The notes under the pieces were generated by a model. The model had not been told where the DNA came from. It did not search any database and saw nothing but the letters and a program-made list of their open reading frames with translations. A program made the translations under genes and the position numbers. A DNA stretch of 32,178 bases, taken from positions 1 to 32,178 of the forward strand of contig JAVKID010000027.1 of assembly GCA_031459655.1 (NCBI GenBank), given 5' to 3'. Shown piece after piece: positions 14,760-22,987 of the stretch. The stretch comes from Fervidifonticultor_A octavus_A (lineage in GTDB: Bacteria > Sysuimicrobiota > Sysuimicrobiia > Sysuimicrobiales > Humicultoraceae). Within the stretch, counting starts at the first letter, position 1. Every line of letters begins with the position of its first letter.

Positions 14760-15625
14760 GCGCGGTGGCGGTGGGAGGTTCCCGCCGACCCGACGTGGCC
14801 CACCCCATGGTGCCCCATGCCGCGGCGATCACCGCTGTGCGGCCCGAGGCGCCGGGGGTCGCCACCTACACGCTCCAGTTCCGCGACCCGGCCATCCGCG
14901 GGGCCTACCGCTTCCGCCCCGGCCAGTTCAACATGCTCTCCCTCCCCGGGATCGGAGAGTCGGCCATCTCCATCAGTTCCGATCCGCTCGAGCCGGCCGC
15001 ACTCCAGCACACGGTCCGCGTCGCCGGGACCGTCACCCAGGCCATCGCCCGGCTGGCCCCAGGCGACCTCATCGGGGTCCGCGGCCCCTACGGGACCCCC
15101 TGGCCGGTGGACCGGGCCATGGGCCAGGACCTCATCATCGTCGCAGGCGGCATCGGGATGGCGCCCCTGCGGCCGGCGATCTACCACCTCATCCGGCATC
15201 GGGAGCAGTTCGGACGGATCCACCTGCTGATCGGGGCCCGCACGCCGGACGACCTGCTCTACCCTCAGGAGTACGAGGCCTGGCGCCGCCACGACATCGA
15301 GGTGATCGTCACGGTGGACCGCGCCGACGACACGTGGAAGGGGCGCGTCGGGGTGGTGCCCATCCTCTTCTACCTGCTCCGTCCCGACCCGCGGCGCACC
15401 ATGGTCTTTACGTGCGGACCGGAGATCATGATGCGGTTCGTCATCTACGAGGCCCTGGCCAGGCGCATCCCCAAAGGCAGCATCTACCTGTCGCTGGAGC
15501 GCAACATGAAGTGCGCCGTCGCCTTCTGCGGGCGCTGCCAGTACGGGCCGCTCTTCGTCTGCAGGGACGGGCCGGTGCTGCGCTACGACCGCATCGAGCC
15601 CTTCTTCGGGGTGGAGGAGTACTGA
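14756..15625 (+). CDS. hyhG: Group 3b NiFe-hydrogenase gamma subunit (FAD/NAD(P)-binding, 2Fe-2S)
   Basis: A 289-residue ferredoxin-reductase-like protein, ATG 14756 overlapping the beta stop. The FAD domain has FRPGQFNMLSLPGIGESAISISS, the nucleotide domain has IIVAGGIGMAPLRPAI, FTCGPEIMM and LLIGARTPDDLLY. The C-terminal [2Fe-2S] motif is CAVAFCGRCQYGPLFVC. This is the site where NAD(P)H exchanges electrons with the hydrogenase. A longer in-frame ORF begins at 14615 inside the beta gene and is not used. Confidence 0.92.
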   Translation: MSAVAVGGSRRPDVAHPMVPHAAAITAVRPEAPGVATYTLQFRDPAIRGAYRFRPGQFNMLSLPGIGESAISISSDPLEPAALQHTVRVAGTVTQAIARLAPGDLIGVRGPYGTPWPVDRAMGQDLIIVAGGIGMAPLRPAIYHLIRHREQFGRIHLLIGARTPDDLLYPQEYEAWRRHDIEVIVTVDRADDTWKGRVGVVPILFYLLRPDPRRTMVFTCGPEIMMRFVIYEALARRIPKGSIYLSLERNMKCAVAFCGRCQYGPLFVCRDGPVLRYDRIEPFFGVEEY

Positions 15626-16449
15626 TGACCACCGCGCGACGGCGCAAGCCCACTCTGGCGGTCTTCAAGTTCGCCTCCTGCGACGGCTGCCAGCTAACGC
15701 TGCTGGACTGCGAGGACGAGCTGCTGACCGTGGCCGGTGAGGTGGAGATCGCCTACTTCCTCGAAGCCAGCCGACAGACGGCGCCCGGCCCCTACGACGT
15801 GGCGCTGGTGGAGGGCTCGATCACCACCCAGGAAGAGGTCGAACGCCTCAAGGAGGTTCGGCAGCAGGCGCGGCTGCTGGTGGCCATCGGGGCCTGCGCC
15901 ACCGCCGGCGGCATTCAGGCCCTGCGCAACTGGGCGGACGTGGCCGAATTCACCCGGGTCGTCTACGCCAGGCCCGAGCACATCCACGCGCTGGCGCAGT
16001 CCGTGCCGCTCAGCGAGGTCGTGCCGGTGGACTTCGAACTACGCGGGTGCCCGATCAGCAAGCGACACCTGGTGGACCTCGTGACGTCGCTGCTGATCGG
16101 CCGGAAGCCTCAGGTGCCCACGCACAGCGTGTGTGTGGAGTGCAAGCGGCGGGGGACCGTGTGCGTCATGGTGGCCCATGGGGTCCCGTGCCTGGGCCCG
16201 GCGACGCAGGCGGGCTGCGGGGCCATCTGTCCCGCCTACCACCGCGGCTGCTACGGGTGCTTCGGCCCGATGGAGTTGCCCAATGCCGCGTCGCTGGGCA
16301 CGCAGTTCCTGGCGCTGGGGTTAAGTCCGGGGGAGGTGGTGCGGGCCTTCCGGAGCATCAACGGCTACGCCCCGGCGTTTCGGGCGGCTGGCGCGAAGTT
16401 CGGGAGGGAGGCCCGCACCGGCGGGGCCAGGGAGGCCGGCCGTGAGTGA
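15625..16449 (+). CDS. hyhS: Group 3b NiFe-hydrogenase small (delta) subunit
   Basis: A 274-residue Fe-S subunit with no Tat signal, hence cytosolic. The start ATG 15625 overlaps the gamma stop by one base (TGATG). Proximal-cluster residues: FASCDGCQLTLLDC, IGACATAGG and RGCPI. A further Cys-rich block, SVCVECKRRGTVC, HGVPCLGPATQAGCGAICP and GCYGCFGP, would hold the medial and distal clusters. This fits the group 3b/F420-type small subunit. It overlaps the large-subunit gene by eight bases. Confidence 0.93.
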   Translation: MTTARRRKPTLAVFKFASCDGCQLTLLDCEDELLTVAGEVEIAYFLEASRQTAPGPYDVALVEGSITTQEEVERLKEVRQQARLLVAIGACATAGGIQALRNWADVAEFTRVVYARPEHIHALAQSVPLSEVVPVDFELRGCPISKRHLVDLVTSLLIGRKPQVPTHSVCVECKRRGTVCVMVAHGVPCLGPATQAGCGAICPAYHRGCYGCFGPMELPNAASLGTQFLALGLSPGEVVRAFRSINGYAPAFRAAGAKFGREARTGGAREAGRE

Positions 16450-17746
16450 GCGGCGCATCGCCGTCGACGCCCTGGCCCGCGTCGAGGGCGAGGGCGCGCT
16501 GCGGGTCATGGTCCAGGACCATCGCGTCACCGACATTCAGTTGCGCATCTATGAGCCCCCCCGCTTCTTCGAAGCGTTCCTGCGGGGGCGGCGCTACCAG
16601 GAAGCACCTGATCTCACCGCGCGCATCTGCGGCATCTGCCCGGTGGCCTATCAGATGAGTGCCGCCCACGCCCTGGAGAAGGCGATGGGGGTCACCCCGC
16701 CGCCAGGCGTGCGGGAGTTGCGCCGGCTGTTCTACTGCGGCGAGTGGATCTCCAGCCACGTGCTCCACATCTTCCTGCTGCACCTGCCGGACTTCCTCGG
16801 GCACGAGTCGGCCCTCGGCATGGCCGCCGACCCGCGCCTGCGACCCTGGGTCGAGCGGGCGCTGCGCATGAAGCAGATCGGCAACCGCCTGGTGACCCTC
16901 ATCGGCGGACGGGAGATCCACCCGGTCAACGCCTGCGTCGGCGGCTTCTACCGCGCGCCGCGGCGAGCCGACCTGGCGGCGATGGAGCCGGACCTGGCGT
17001 GGGGCCTGGAGACGGCCGTTGAGGCCGTGCGCTTTGCCGCCGGGCTGGAGTATCCGGACTTCGAGGCCGACTACGAGTTCGTCAGCCTGCGGCATCCGGA
17101 CGAATACCCGCTCAACGAGGGGCGCCTCGTCTCGTCGGCGGGCCTGGACGCTGCGGTCGAAGACTTCGAGCGGCACGTCATCGAGGAGCAGGTGGCCCAT
17201 TCCAACGCGCTGCACGCGCGCCGCGCCGAGACCGGACGCAGCTACCTGGTGGGGCCCACCAGCCGGGTGAACCTGAACTTCGACCGGCTCTCGCCAGCCG
17301 CGCAGTCCGTCGCGCGGGAGATCGGACTGGCGTTGCCGATCCGCAACCCGTTCAGAAGCCTGCTGGCGCGGGGCCTGGAGACGGTGCACGCCTTTGAGGA
17401 GGCCCTGGCCCTGGTCAGGGCGTACGTGCCTCCCGCGCCGCCGCGCGCACCGCTGCCGGACCCCCCGCGCGCCGGGGCCGGCGCGCACGCCACCGAGGCG
17501 CCGCGAGGCCTCCTGTACCACCGCTACGAGGTCGACGACCGCGGCCTCGTCGCCTCGGCTAGGATCGTCCCGCCGACGAGCCAGAACCTCAAGCGCATCG
17601 AGGACGACCTGTGGCAGTTCGTCCCGGGCGTCCTGGACCTGCCGCACGAGGAGGCGACCTGGAGGTGCGAGCAGCTGGTCCGGTGCTACGACCCGTGCAT
17701 TTCGTGCGCCACGCACTTCCTGCGTCTGCACATCGCCCGGGCGTAG
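16442..17746 (+). CDS. hyhL: Group 3b NiFe-hydrogenase large (alpha) subunit
   Basis: A 434-residue catalytic subunit starting at GTG 16442 with GGGAGG upstream, overlapping the small-subunit gene. RVEGEG is near the N-terminus; the L1 nickel motif is RICGICPVAY (Cys63, Cys66) and L2 is DPCISCATH (Cys419, Cys422, His425). All four nickel-iron cysteines are present. The usual His three residues after the second L1 cysteine is Tyr here. A nine-residue tail follows His425 and should be removed by the maturation protease encoded next door. No signal peptide or transmembrane segment is seen. Expected activity: reversible H2 oxidation coupled to NAD(P), possibly also reduction of sulfur compounds. 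Confidence 0.93.
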   Translation: MSERRIAVDALARVEGEGALRVMVQDHRVTDIQLRIYEPPRFFEAFLRGRRYQEAPDLTARICGICPVAYQMSAAHALEKAMGVTPPPGVRELRRLFYCGEWISSHVLHIFLLHLPDFLGHESALGMAADPRLRPWVERALRMKQIGNRLVTLIGGREIHPVNACVGGFYRAPRRADLAAMEPDLAWGLETAVEAVRFAAGLEYPDFEADYEFVSLRHPDEYPLNEGRLVSSAGLDAAVEDFERHVIEEQVAHSNALHARRAETGRSYLVGPTSRVNLNFDRLSPAAQSVAREIGLALPIRNPFRSLLARGLETVHAFEEALALVRAYVPPAPPRAPLPDPPRAGAGAHATEAPRGLLYHRYEVDDRGLVASARIVPPTSQNLKRIEDDLWQFVPGVLDLPHEEATWRCEQLVRCYDPCISCATHFLRLHIARA

Positions 17747-17763
17747 CGGCCCTCCGCTGCGGC

Positions 17764-18300
17764 GTGCGCCGGGCGGTCCTGATCGTCGGGGTTGGCACCA
17801 CCGACCACGGCGACGATGCCGCGGGGCTCGCCGTGGCCCGGCGCGTCGGCGTCCTCCTGGCCGAGCCGGCCCGCAGGGGCATCCGTGACGCCGTCACGGT
17901 GGTGGAACACACCGGCGACGCCGCCGCCCTGATGGAGGCCTGGGCGGGAGCGCAGGCCGTTATCCTGGTGGACGCGGTGGTCTCGGGCGCGCCGCCGGGG
18001 ACCATCTGCCGCCTGGACCTGGGAGCGGTGACCATTCCATCGCTGCGGCATCCCTCGACCCACGCGTTTGGCATCGCCGAGGCGGTCGGCCTGGCCCGCG
18101 CGCTGGGCCGGGGCCCGTCTTGCGCAGTCCTCTACGGCATCGAGGCGGCGTCATGCTCACCGGGCCATGGGATGTCGGCGCCGGTGGCGTCGGCCGTGGA
18201 GACGGCGGCCCGCCGGGTGCTGGAGGAAGCGCTGGACCTCGCCGAGGCCGCCGACGGCCAGTCCCGCGTGGGTGAGCGCGGGGTAGGTCCCACGGTCTAG
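17764..18300 (+). CDS. Hydrogenase maturation protease (M52 / HyaD-HycI type)
   Basis: A 178-residue protein starting at GTG 17764, 17 bases after the large subunit. It shows the family layout LIVGVGTTDHGDDAAGL (normally GxGN; Asn is Thr here), the nickel-binding Asp in AVILVDAVVSG, and the His in STHAFGIAEAVGLARALG. The enzyme clips the large-subunit C-terminal tail after nickel insertion, closing the hydrogenase operon. No good ribosome-binding site is seen; upstream in-frame GTG codons overlapping the large subunit are possible alternatives. The C-terminal GERGVGPTV extends beyond the recognised domain. Confidence 0.85.
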   Translation: MRRAVLIVGVGTTDHGDDAAGLAVARRVGVLLAEPARRGIRDAVTVVEHTGDAAALMEAWAGAQAVILVDAVVSGAPPGTICRLDLGAVTIPSLRHPSTHAFGIAEAVGLARALGRGPSCAVLYGIEAASCSPGHGMSAPVASAVETAARRVLEEALDLAEAADGQSRVGERGVGPTV

Positions 18301-18301
18301 G

Positions 18302-18352
18302 CCCAAATAGGGTATCCGTCCGATGGCCCAAGACGGGCGCCCGGTCTATGCT
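18302..18352 (+). promoter_or_regulatory. Candidate promoter/operator with CGATGG box upstream of the acuA-like operon
   Basis: CCCAAAT (18302-18308), 12 bases, CGATGGC (18321-18327), then TATGCT (18347-18352) as a possible -10. The first two elements repeat, with identical spacing, the region upstream of 5797. The predicted transcript start falls about 12 bases before the chosen GTG start, so either the leader is very short or the -10 differs. Confidence 0.35.
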
Positions 18353-18370
18353 GGCATGGGGTCGAGATCG

Positions 18371-18991
18371 GTGGCCGAGACGACAGCCCTTGACAGCATG
18401 CCCGCCACGATCATCCAGCTCACAGACAGCCGAGCGCTGGCGTACTACGAGATCGATCCCGGCCTGGGGTCCTTCTCGCGCTACAGCCGACGCCGGACCG
18501 AGATCGTCCGGGAATCCCTGGGCAAGACCCTGCGGGTGCCCGGCGGCGAGGTCTTCGCAGCCGTCGCGGGTCAGACCGTCGTCGGGTATCTCCTGCTCGT
18601 GCCGTCCGGCCCCGACCAGCCCTGGGGACGCCTGAACGACCGGCGGGTGCTCGAGATCGGGATCGAGGTCGCGCGGGGCTGGCGCGGGCGCGGGGTCGCC
18701 CGGGCCCTGATGCGGCGTGCCTTCGAGCGGCCCGAGGTGGAATCCCGCATCTATGTGGCCACGGCCTACGCCTGGTGCTGGGACGTGGAGGGCACCGGCC
18801 TCGCCGCCAACGTCTACGCCGACCGGCTGCTGCGGCTCTTCGAGCGGTTCGGCTTCCGTCGCGAGTGGACGAACGAACCCAACGTGGCCATGGATCCCAA
18901 CAACTTCCTGGCCGTGCGCGTCGGCCGCGACGTCCCGCCACGCCTGCTGCGCCGGGTCCGCCAGGCCCAGCGCGGCGAACTGGCCGCCTAG
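18371..18991 (+). CDS. acuA: AcuA-like GNAT protein acetyltransferase
   Basis: About 206 residues, close to Bacillus AcuA (about 210). The GNAT core is visible: VFAAVAGQTVVGYLLLV, then LEIGIEVARGWRGRGVARALM (the R/Q-x-x-G-x-G/A acetyl-CoA loop as RGRGVA) and RIYVATAYAWCWDVEG, resembling AcuA's TTEYYWHWDLKG. The C-terminal part (NFLAVRVGRDVP) matches AcuA's CLMARIGKNV. Start is uncertain: GTG 18371 has GGGG nine bases upstream; 18323 (earlier ATG) and 18398 (later ATG) are alternatives. Bacillus AcuA acetylates and inactivates acetyl-CoA synthetase. Here it precedes an AcuB-like gene and 2-oxoacid oxidoreductase genes; no AcuC-like deacetylase is visible. Confidence 0.75.
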   Translation: MAETTALDSMPATIIQLTDSRALAYYEIDPGLGSFSRYSRRRTEIVRESLGKTLRVPGGEVFAAVAGQTVVGYLLLVPSGPDQPWGRLNDRRVLEIGIEVARGWRGRGVARALMRRAFERPEVESRIYVATAYAWCWDVEGTGLAANVYADRLLRLFERFGFRREWTNEPNVAMDPNNFLAVRVGRDVPPRLLRRVRQAQRGELAA

Positions 18992-19000
18992 GAGGTCACG

Positions 19001-19648
19001 ATGCGCGTCGGCGACTGCATGTCGAGCCCGGTGCAGACGATCGGGCCCGACGCTCCTGCCTGGGAAGCGCTGGGCACCATGCGGCGCCACAGGATCCGTC
19101 GCCTGCCCGTCGTGGAGGACGGCGCCCTGGTGGGGATCGTGACCTGGACCGACCTGGTGCGGGTGCAGCCCCCATCCGTCGGCGGGGTGTGGGAGATCCC
19201 GCACTTGACCGTCGGGGTCCGGGTGCGCCACGTCATGACCCCGGCACCGGTCGTGGTGGGGCCGGAGACCTCGCTGGAGGAGGCCGCCGCGCTCATGCGC
19301 CGCCACAAGGTCGGAGGCCTCCCGGTCACAGACGGCGGCCGGCTGGTCGGCATCGTGACCGAGAGCGATCTCTTCGAGGTCTTCGCCGAGGTCCTGGGGA
19401 TGGGGCCGGGCGAGGCCCGGCTGCACGTGACGGTGGGCAGCGTCACCGTGGAACTGCCCCGGATCGTCGCGGGCCTGGCGCGCTCGGGCGTCCCGATCCT
19501 GTCGCTGCAGACGCTGCGGTTCCGCGGCGCTGAGGGGATCGACCTCGTCGTGCACGCCCGAGACGCGCGCCGGGCGCGCGAGGTCCTGGGCCGGCTGGCG
19601 CTGGAGGTGAGCCTCCAGACCGAGCCGGCGCCTGCTCGAAAGGGGTGA
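19001..19648 (+). CDS. acuB: AcuB-like protein: two CBS domains plus ACT-like C-terminus
   Basis: A 215-residue protein with a good ribosome-binding site (TAGGAGGTCACG before ATG 19001). CBS1 is MRVGDCMSSPVQTI ... GALVGIVTWTDLV and CBS2 VRHVMTPAPVVV ... GRLVGIVTESDLFEVF; the rest (LHVTVGSVTVELPRIVAGL) is ACT-like. The architecture matches Bacillus AcuB and the paralogue at 6297-7031. Adenosine-nucleotide binding is expected but unproven. The gene lies ten bases after the AcuA-like gene, recreating the acuA-acuB order, and overlaps the Usp gene (GTGA). Confidence 0.86.
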   Translation: MRVGDCMSSPVQTIGPDAPAWEALGTMRRHRIRRLPVVEDGALVGIVTWTDLVRVQPPSVGGVWEIPHLTVGVRVRHVMTPAPVVVGPETSLEEAAALMRRHKVGGLPVTDGGRLVGIVTESDLFEVFAEVLGMGPGEARLHVTVGSVTVELPRIVAGLARSGVPILSLQTLRFRGAEGIDLVVHARDARRAREVLGRLALEVSLQTEPAPARKG

Positions 19649-20115
19649 GGCCGGTGAGGGTGCTCGTGGCGCTGGACCTGTCGCCGACATCGGCGGCGCT
19701 GGCGGAGTTCGCGGTGCGTCTGGCCCATCAGTCCGGCGGCGCGCTGACCGCGCTCCACGCGTACACCGCCGACGAGGCCACGCGCGCGTGGCGGGAGGCC
19801 GGGCTGCACCTCGACCGGTTCATCGACCACCTGCGGGCCGAGATGGCCTACCTGCTCGCGCGCACGGGGGTGGAGGCCGGACGGGTGAAGGTCGTCGTCG
19901 TCCAGGGGGATCCGGCCGAGGCGATCCTCGAGCAGGCATCCGCTGGGGCCGACCTGATCGTGGTGGGCACCCACGGACGCACGGGCCTGCCGCGCCTGCT
20001 GATGGGCAGCGTGGCCGAGGCGGTGGTGCGCCGGGCGCCGTGCCCCGTGGTGGTCGTCCCGTACGCCATCCTGGCCCGAAGGGTGGACGACTTCGTGGCC
20101 AGGGCCAACGCATGA
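19645..20115 (+). CDS. Universal stress protein (UspA family), ATP-binding type
   Basis: A 156-residue Usp starting VRVLVALDLSPTSAALAEFA. The nucleotide signature is GTHGRTGLPRLLMGSVAEA (G-x2-G-x9-GS). GTG 19645 overlaps the acuB-like stop; GTG 19654, three codons on, follows AGGGGTGAGG and may be the true start. Two Usp genes occur in this window, each beside redox genes. Here it sits between two CBS-domain genes, suggesting shared ATP/AMP sensing. Its partner and target are unknown. Confidence 0.9.
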   Translation: MRPVRVLVALDLSPTSAALAEFAVRLAHQSGGALTALHAYTADEATRAWREAGLHLDRFIDHLRAEMAYLLARTGVEAGRVKVVVVQGDPAEAILEQASAGADLIVVGTHGRTGLPRLLMGSVAEAVVRRAPCPVVVVPYAILARRVDDFVARANA

Positions 20116-20125
20116 GGAGGTGATC
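20115..20125 (+). promoter_or_regulatory. Full-length Shine-Dalgarno sequence
   Basis: AGGAGGTGATC is the full complement of a typical bacterial 16S 3' tail. It overlaps the usp stop codon and fixes the CBS-BON start at GTG 20129 (eight bases after AGGAGG) instead of GTG 20120, which lies within the site itself. It suggests high translation of the CBS-BON protein. Confidence 0.75.
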
Positions 20126-20128
20126 ATT

Positions 20129-20866
20129 GTGGCGACAGCACCCTCGCAGCCGACATCCCGCGTGCGGCCGCTGCGGCTGCTCGCCCGCGACATCATGACC
20201 TCGCCGGTCATCACGGCGAAGCCTGATGCGACCATCAAGGACCTGGCGGCCCTGATGACGACCCACCGGATCAGCGGGATCCCCATCGTGACCGAGGAGC
20301 ACGAACTGGTGGGGATCGTCACCGAGGGCGATCTGCTCTACAAGGAGGTCCTGCCCAAGCCCGCGGAGCCTCCGGGGATCGTGCGCCGGCTCCCGATCCG
20401 GGCCGTGGTCGAAGACACAGAGCGCGCCCGCAAGGCCGAGGCCGTGCGGGCCTATGAGATCATGACCTCGCCGGTGCTGACCGTGACCGAGGCGGCCACG
20501 GTCCACGAAATCGCCGACGTGATGGTCCGCCACGGCATCAACCGCGTCGTGGTCCTGCGCGCCGGCCGCGTGGTGGGCATCGTGAGCCGGGCCGACGTGC
20601 TCAAGGCGTTCCGCCGGCCCGACGCCGAACTGGCCGAAGCCATCCGGGAGAGCCTGGTCCACGACCTCTGGATCAACACCGAGGGGGTCAACGTCACCGT
20701 CAAGGACGGGATCGTCTACCTGGACGGCGTCGTCGAGCGCAAGTCCGAGCGCGATCTCGCCGGGCGGTGGGCGGGCATGGCCGACGGTGTCGTGGAGGTC
20801 TGCAACCGCCTGACCTACGAGGTGGACGACAGCAAGATCCGGCCGGAACTGCCCCGTCTGAGGTGA
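20129..20866 (+). CDS. CBS-CBS-BON domain protein
   Basis: A 245-residue protein. CBS1 is about 20-75 (ARDIMTSPVITAKPDATIKDLAALM ... LVGIVTEGDLLYKE), CBS2 about 108-165 (YEIMTSPVLTVTEAATVHEIADVM ... VVGIVSRADVLKAF). The remaining 75 residues form a BON domain (LAEAIRESLVHDLWINTEGVNVTVKDGIVYLDGVV). The hybrid is known in other bacteria as a stress or energy-responsive protein; BON may contact membranes or proteins. No signal peptide or transmembrane segment. It sits directly upstream of the oxidoreductase ferredoxin subunit (5-base gap). Confidence 0.88.
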   Translation: MATAPSQPTSRVRPLRLLARDIMTSPVITAKPDATIKDLAALMTTHRISGIPIVTEEHELVGIVTEGDLLYKEVLPKPAEPPGIVRRLPIRAVVEDTERARKAEAVRAYEIMTSPVLTVTEAATVHEIADVMVRHGINRVVVLRAGRVVGIVSRADVLKAFRRPDAELAEAIRESLVHDLWINTEGVNVTVKDGIVYLDGVVERKSERDLAGRWAGMADGVVEVCNRLTYEVDDSKIRPELPRLR

Positions 20867-20871
20867 GCCGG

Positions 20872-21174
20872 ATGGCGTCTGCGGGAACGGGACCGAACGT
20901 GCTGTGGAACGGCGACGAGCCGGTGATCGTCGCGCCCTTCTCGCGCGTTGTCGTCGCCGTCGAGCGGTGCAAGGGATGCGGGCTGTGCGTGGCCGTCTGC
21001 CCGCCGAACGTCCTGGCCCTGGGGGCCCTCAACGCCAGGGGCTACCCGGCCGCCGTGCTGCTGGACAACGACCGGTGCACCTCGTGTACGGCGTGCGCCC
21101 TGGTCTGCCCGGAGACCGCCATTGCGGTGTACAAGCCGCCCCACGTCCGGGCCCGGCGGGAGGCCGCCGCATGA
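20872..21174 (+). CDS. 2-oxoacid:ferredoxin oxidoreductase delta subunit (2x[4Fe-4S] ferredoxin)
   Basis: A 100-residue ferredoxin-like subunit. Two [4Fe-4S] motifs: CKGCGLCVAVCP and CTSCTACALVCP. The ~30-residue N-terminal extension before the first cluster is typical of KorD/VorD subunits. ATG 20872 follows the CBS-BON stop by five bases; the alpha gene overlaps its end (ATGA). It takes electrons from the beta-subunit cofactors and passes them to free ferredoxin. Confidence 0.88.
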   Translation: MASAGTGPNVLWNGDEPVIVAPFSRVVVAVERCKGCGLCVAVCPPNVLALGALNARGYPAAVLLDNDRCTSCTACALVCPETAIAVYKPPHVRARREAAA

Positions 21175-22223
21175 GCCGCATCCTGATGAAAGGCAACGAG
21201 GCGATGGCCGAAGCGGCGATCCGGGCCGGCTGCCGCGCGTACTTCGGCTACCCGATCACGCCGCAGAATGAGATTGGCGAGTACATGGCCCGCCGCCTGC
21301 CCGAAGCCGGCGGCGTCTTCGTGCAGGCTGAGAGCGAGGTCGCCGCGATCAACATGGTCTACGGGGCGGCGGGCGCCGGCGTCCGGGTCATGACCTCGAC
21401 CAGCAGCCCGGGGTTCAGCCTGATGACCGAGGGCCTGTCGTACCTCATCGGCGCGCGGCTGCCCTGCGTGGTCGTCAACGTCATGCGGGGCGGGCCGGGG
21501 CTGGGGAACATCGCGCCGTCACAGGGCGACTACTTCCAGGTGACCCGGGGGCTGGGGCACGGCGACAGCCGTGGCATCGTCCTGGCCCCGTCTGGGATCC
21601 AGGAGGCCGTCGGCCTGTTCGCGCTGGCGTTCGACCTGGCCGAACGCTACCGCCTCCCGGCCATCATGGCCGCCGACGGGCTCATCGGTCAGATGATGGA
21701 GCCAGTCGCCCTGCCGGATCCGGTCCCGCCGCCGCCTCCGCCGGCGTGGGCGACGCGGGGGATGGGGGCCGAGCGCCGCGTCATCTCGTCGATCTACCTG
21801 GAGCCCGAGGACCTGGAACGCCATGTCCTCGACCTGATGGAGACCTACCGGCGCATCCGCGAGCGCGAGACGCGATGGGAAACCTATCGGACCGACGACG
21901 CCGCGCTTGTCGTGGTGGCCTTTGGGACCACCGCCCGCATCGCGCGCTCGGCGGTCGACCGCGTCCGCGCCGAGGGCCTCGCCGTCGGGTTGCTGCGCCC
22001 GATCACGCTCTGGCCGTTCCCGGTGCAGGCCTTTGCCGGTGCCCCCCGGCGCTGGCTGGTCGTGGAGATGAATGCCGGACAGATGGTCGAGGACGTCAGG
22101 CTGGCGGTCGGCGGTCGCGCGCCGGTGGCGACCTACGTCCGAGTTGGCGGCGTGGTCCCGACCCCGGTCGAACTCGCCGGGGTCATGCGCGCGGCGGCGG
22201 TAGAGAAGGCGGTGGCGGCATGA
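21171..22223 (+). CDS. 2-oxoacid:ferredoxin oxidoreductase alpha subunit (Kor/Vor type)
   Basis: A 350-residue protein opening with LMKGNEAMAEAAIRAGCRAYFGYPITPQNEI, the hallmark of Kor/Vor alpha chains, then AESEVAAINMVYGAAGAG and STSSPGFSLMTEG. RGGPGLGNIAPSQGDY is also conserved. The C-terminal third carries the transketolase C-like fold. These enzymes oxidise 2-oxoacids to acyl-CoA, CO2 and reduced ferredoxin. Whether the substrate is 2-oxoglutarate or branched-chain 2-oxoacids cannot be decided from sequence alone; database relatives are named both ways. Confidence 0.9.
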   Translation: MSRILMKGNEAMAEAAIRAGCRAYFGYPITPQNEIGEYMARRLPEAGGVFVQAESEVAAINMVYGAAGAGVRVMTSTSSPGFSLMTEGLSYLIGARLPCVVVNVMRGGPGLGNIAPSQGDYFQVTRGLGHGDSRGIVLAPSGIQEAVGLFALAFDLAERYRLPAIMAADGLIGQMMEPVALPDPVPPPPPPAWATRGMGAERRVISSIYLEPEDLERHVLDLMETYRRIRERETRWETYRTDDAALVVVAFGTTARIARSAVDRVRAEGLAVGLLRPITLWPFPVQAFAGAPRRWLVVEMNAGQMVEDVRLAVGGRAPVATYVRVGGVVPTPVELAGVMRAAAVEKAVAA

Positions 22224-22987
22224 TCCAGGTCGCGGGCCGGCCCCACACCCTGCTCGATGTGCCGATGCACTACTGCCCGGGGTGCACCCACGGGATCATC
22301 CACCGGCTGGTGGCCGAGGTGATCGATGCGCTGGGGATTCGGGAGCGGACCATCGGGGTGGCCTCGGTGGGCTGTTCGGTCTTCGCCTACCACTACTTCG
22401 ACGTGGACTTCCAACAGGCGGCCCACGGCCGGGCGCCGGCGGTGGCCACCGGGATCAAGCGCGTCCTGCCCGACCGCGTGGTCTTCACCTACCAGGGCGA
22501 CGGCGACCTGGCCAGCATCGGCGCGGCCGAGATCCTGCACGCGGCGGCGCGAGGCGAGCGGATCACGGTGATCTACGTCAACAACGCGCTGTACGGGATG
22601 ACCGGCGGGCAGATGGCGCCCACCACGCTGCCCGGCATGGTCACCACCACGACGCCGCTGGGCCGCGACGTGCGCCTCCACGGCGCGCCGCTGCGGGTGG
22701 TGGAGGTGCTGGCCCCCCTCGACGGCGTGGCCTATGCGGCCCGCGAAGCGGTGACCAGCGTGGCGCGCATCCACCGGGCGCGGAAGGCGGTGGAGGCCGC
22801 CTTCCGGGCCCAACTGGAGGACCGGGGGCTGGGCATCGTCGAGTTGCTCTCCACCTGCCCGGTGAACTGGGGCCTGGATCCGGTCGAGGCCCTGAGGTGG
22901 TGCGAGACGCACATGGTCCCCGCCTTCCCATTGGGCGTCGTGAAGGACACCGCGGCGCGCCGGGAGGCAGCCCGTGCCGACGCATGA
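22220..22987 (+). CDS. 2-oxoacid:ferredoxin oxidoreductase beta subunit (TPP-binding)
   Basis: A 255-residue subunit with HYCPGCTHGIIHRL at the N-terminus, GVASVGCSVFAYHYFDVD, and the thiamine diphosphate/Mg motif GDGDLASIGAAEILHAAARGE followed by YVNNALYGMTGGQMAPTT. The C-terminal LLSTCPVNWGLDPVEALRW is typical of Kor/Vor beta. It overlaps alpha (ATGA). It performs the decarboxylation half-reaction. The gamma gene starts 14 bases before its end. Confidence 0.92.
   Translation: MIQVAGRPHTLLDVPMHYCPGCTHGIIHRLVAEVIDALGIRERTIGVASVGCSVFAYHYFDVDFQQAAHGRAPAVATGIKRVLPDRVVFTYQGDGDLASIGAAEILHAAARGERITVIYVNNALYGMTGGQMAPTTLPGMVTTTTPLGRDVRLHGAPLRVVEVLAPLDGVAYAAREAVTSVARIHRARKAVEAAFRAQLEDRGLGIVELLSTCPVNWGLDPVEALRWCETHMVPAFPLGVVKDTAARREAARADA

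Noticed and set aside
18988..20322. Minus-strand open frame (444 codons) opposite the CBS and Usp genes
   Set aside because: The repeats in it are the complement of the CBS motifs on the plus strand; no independent family signal.
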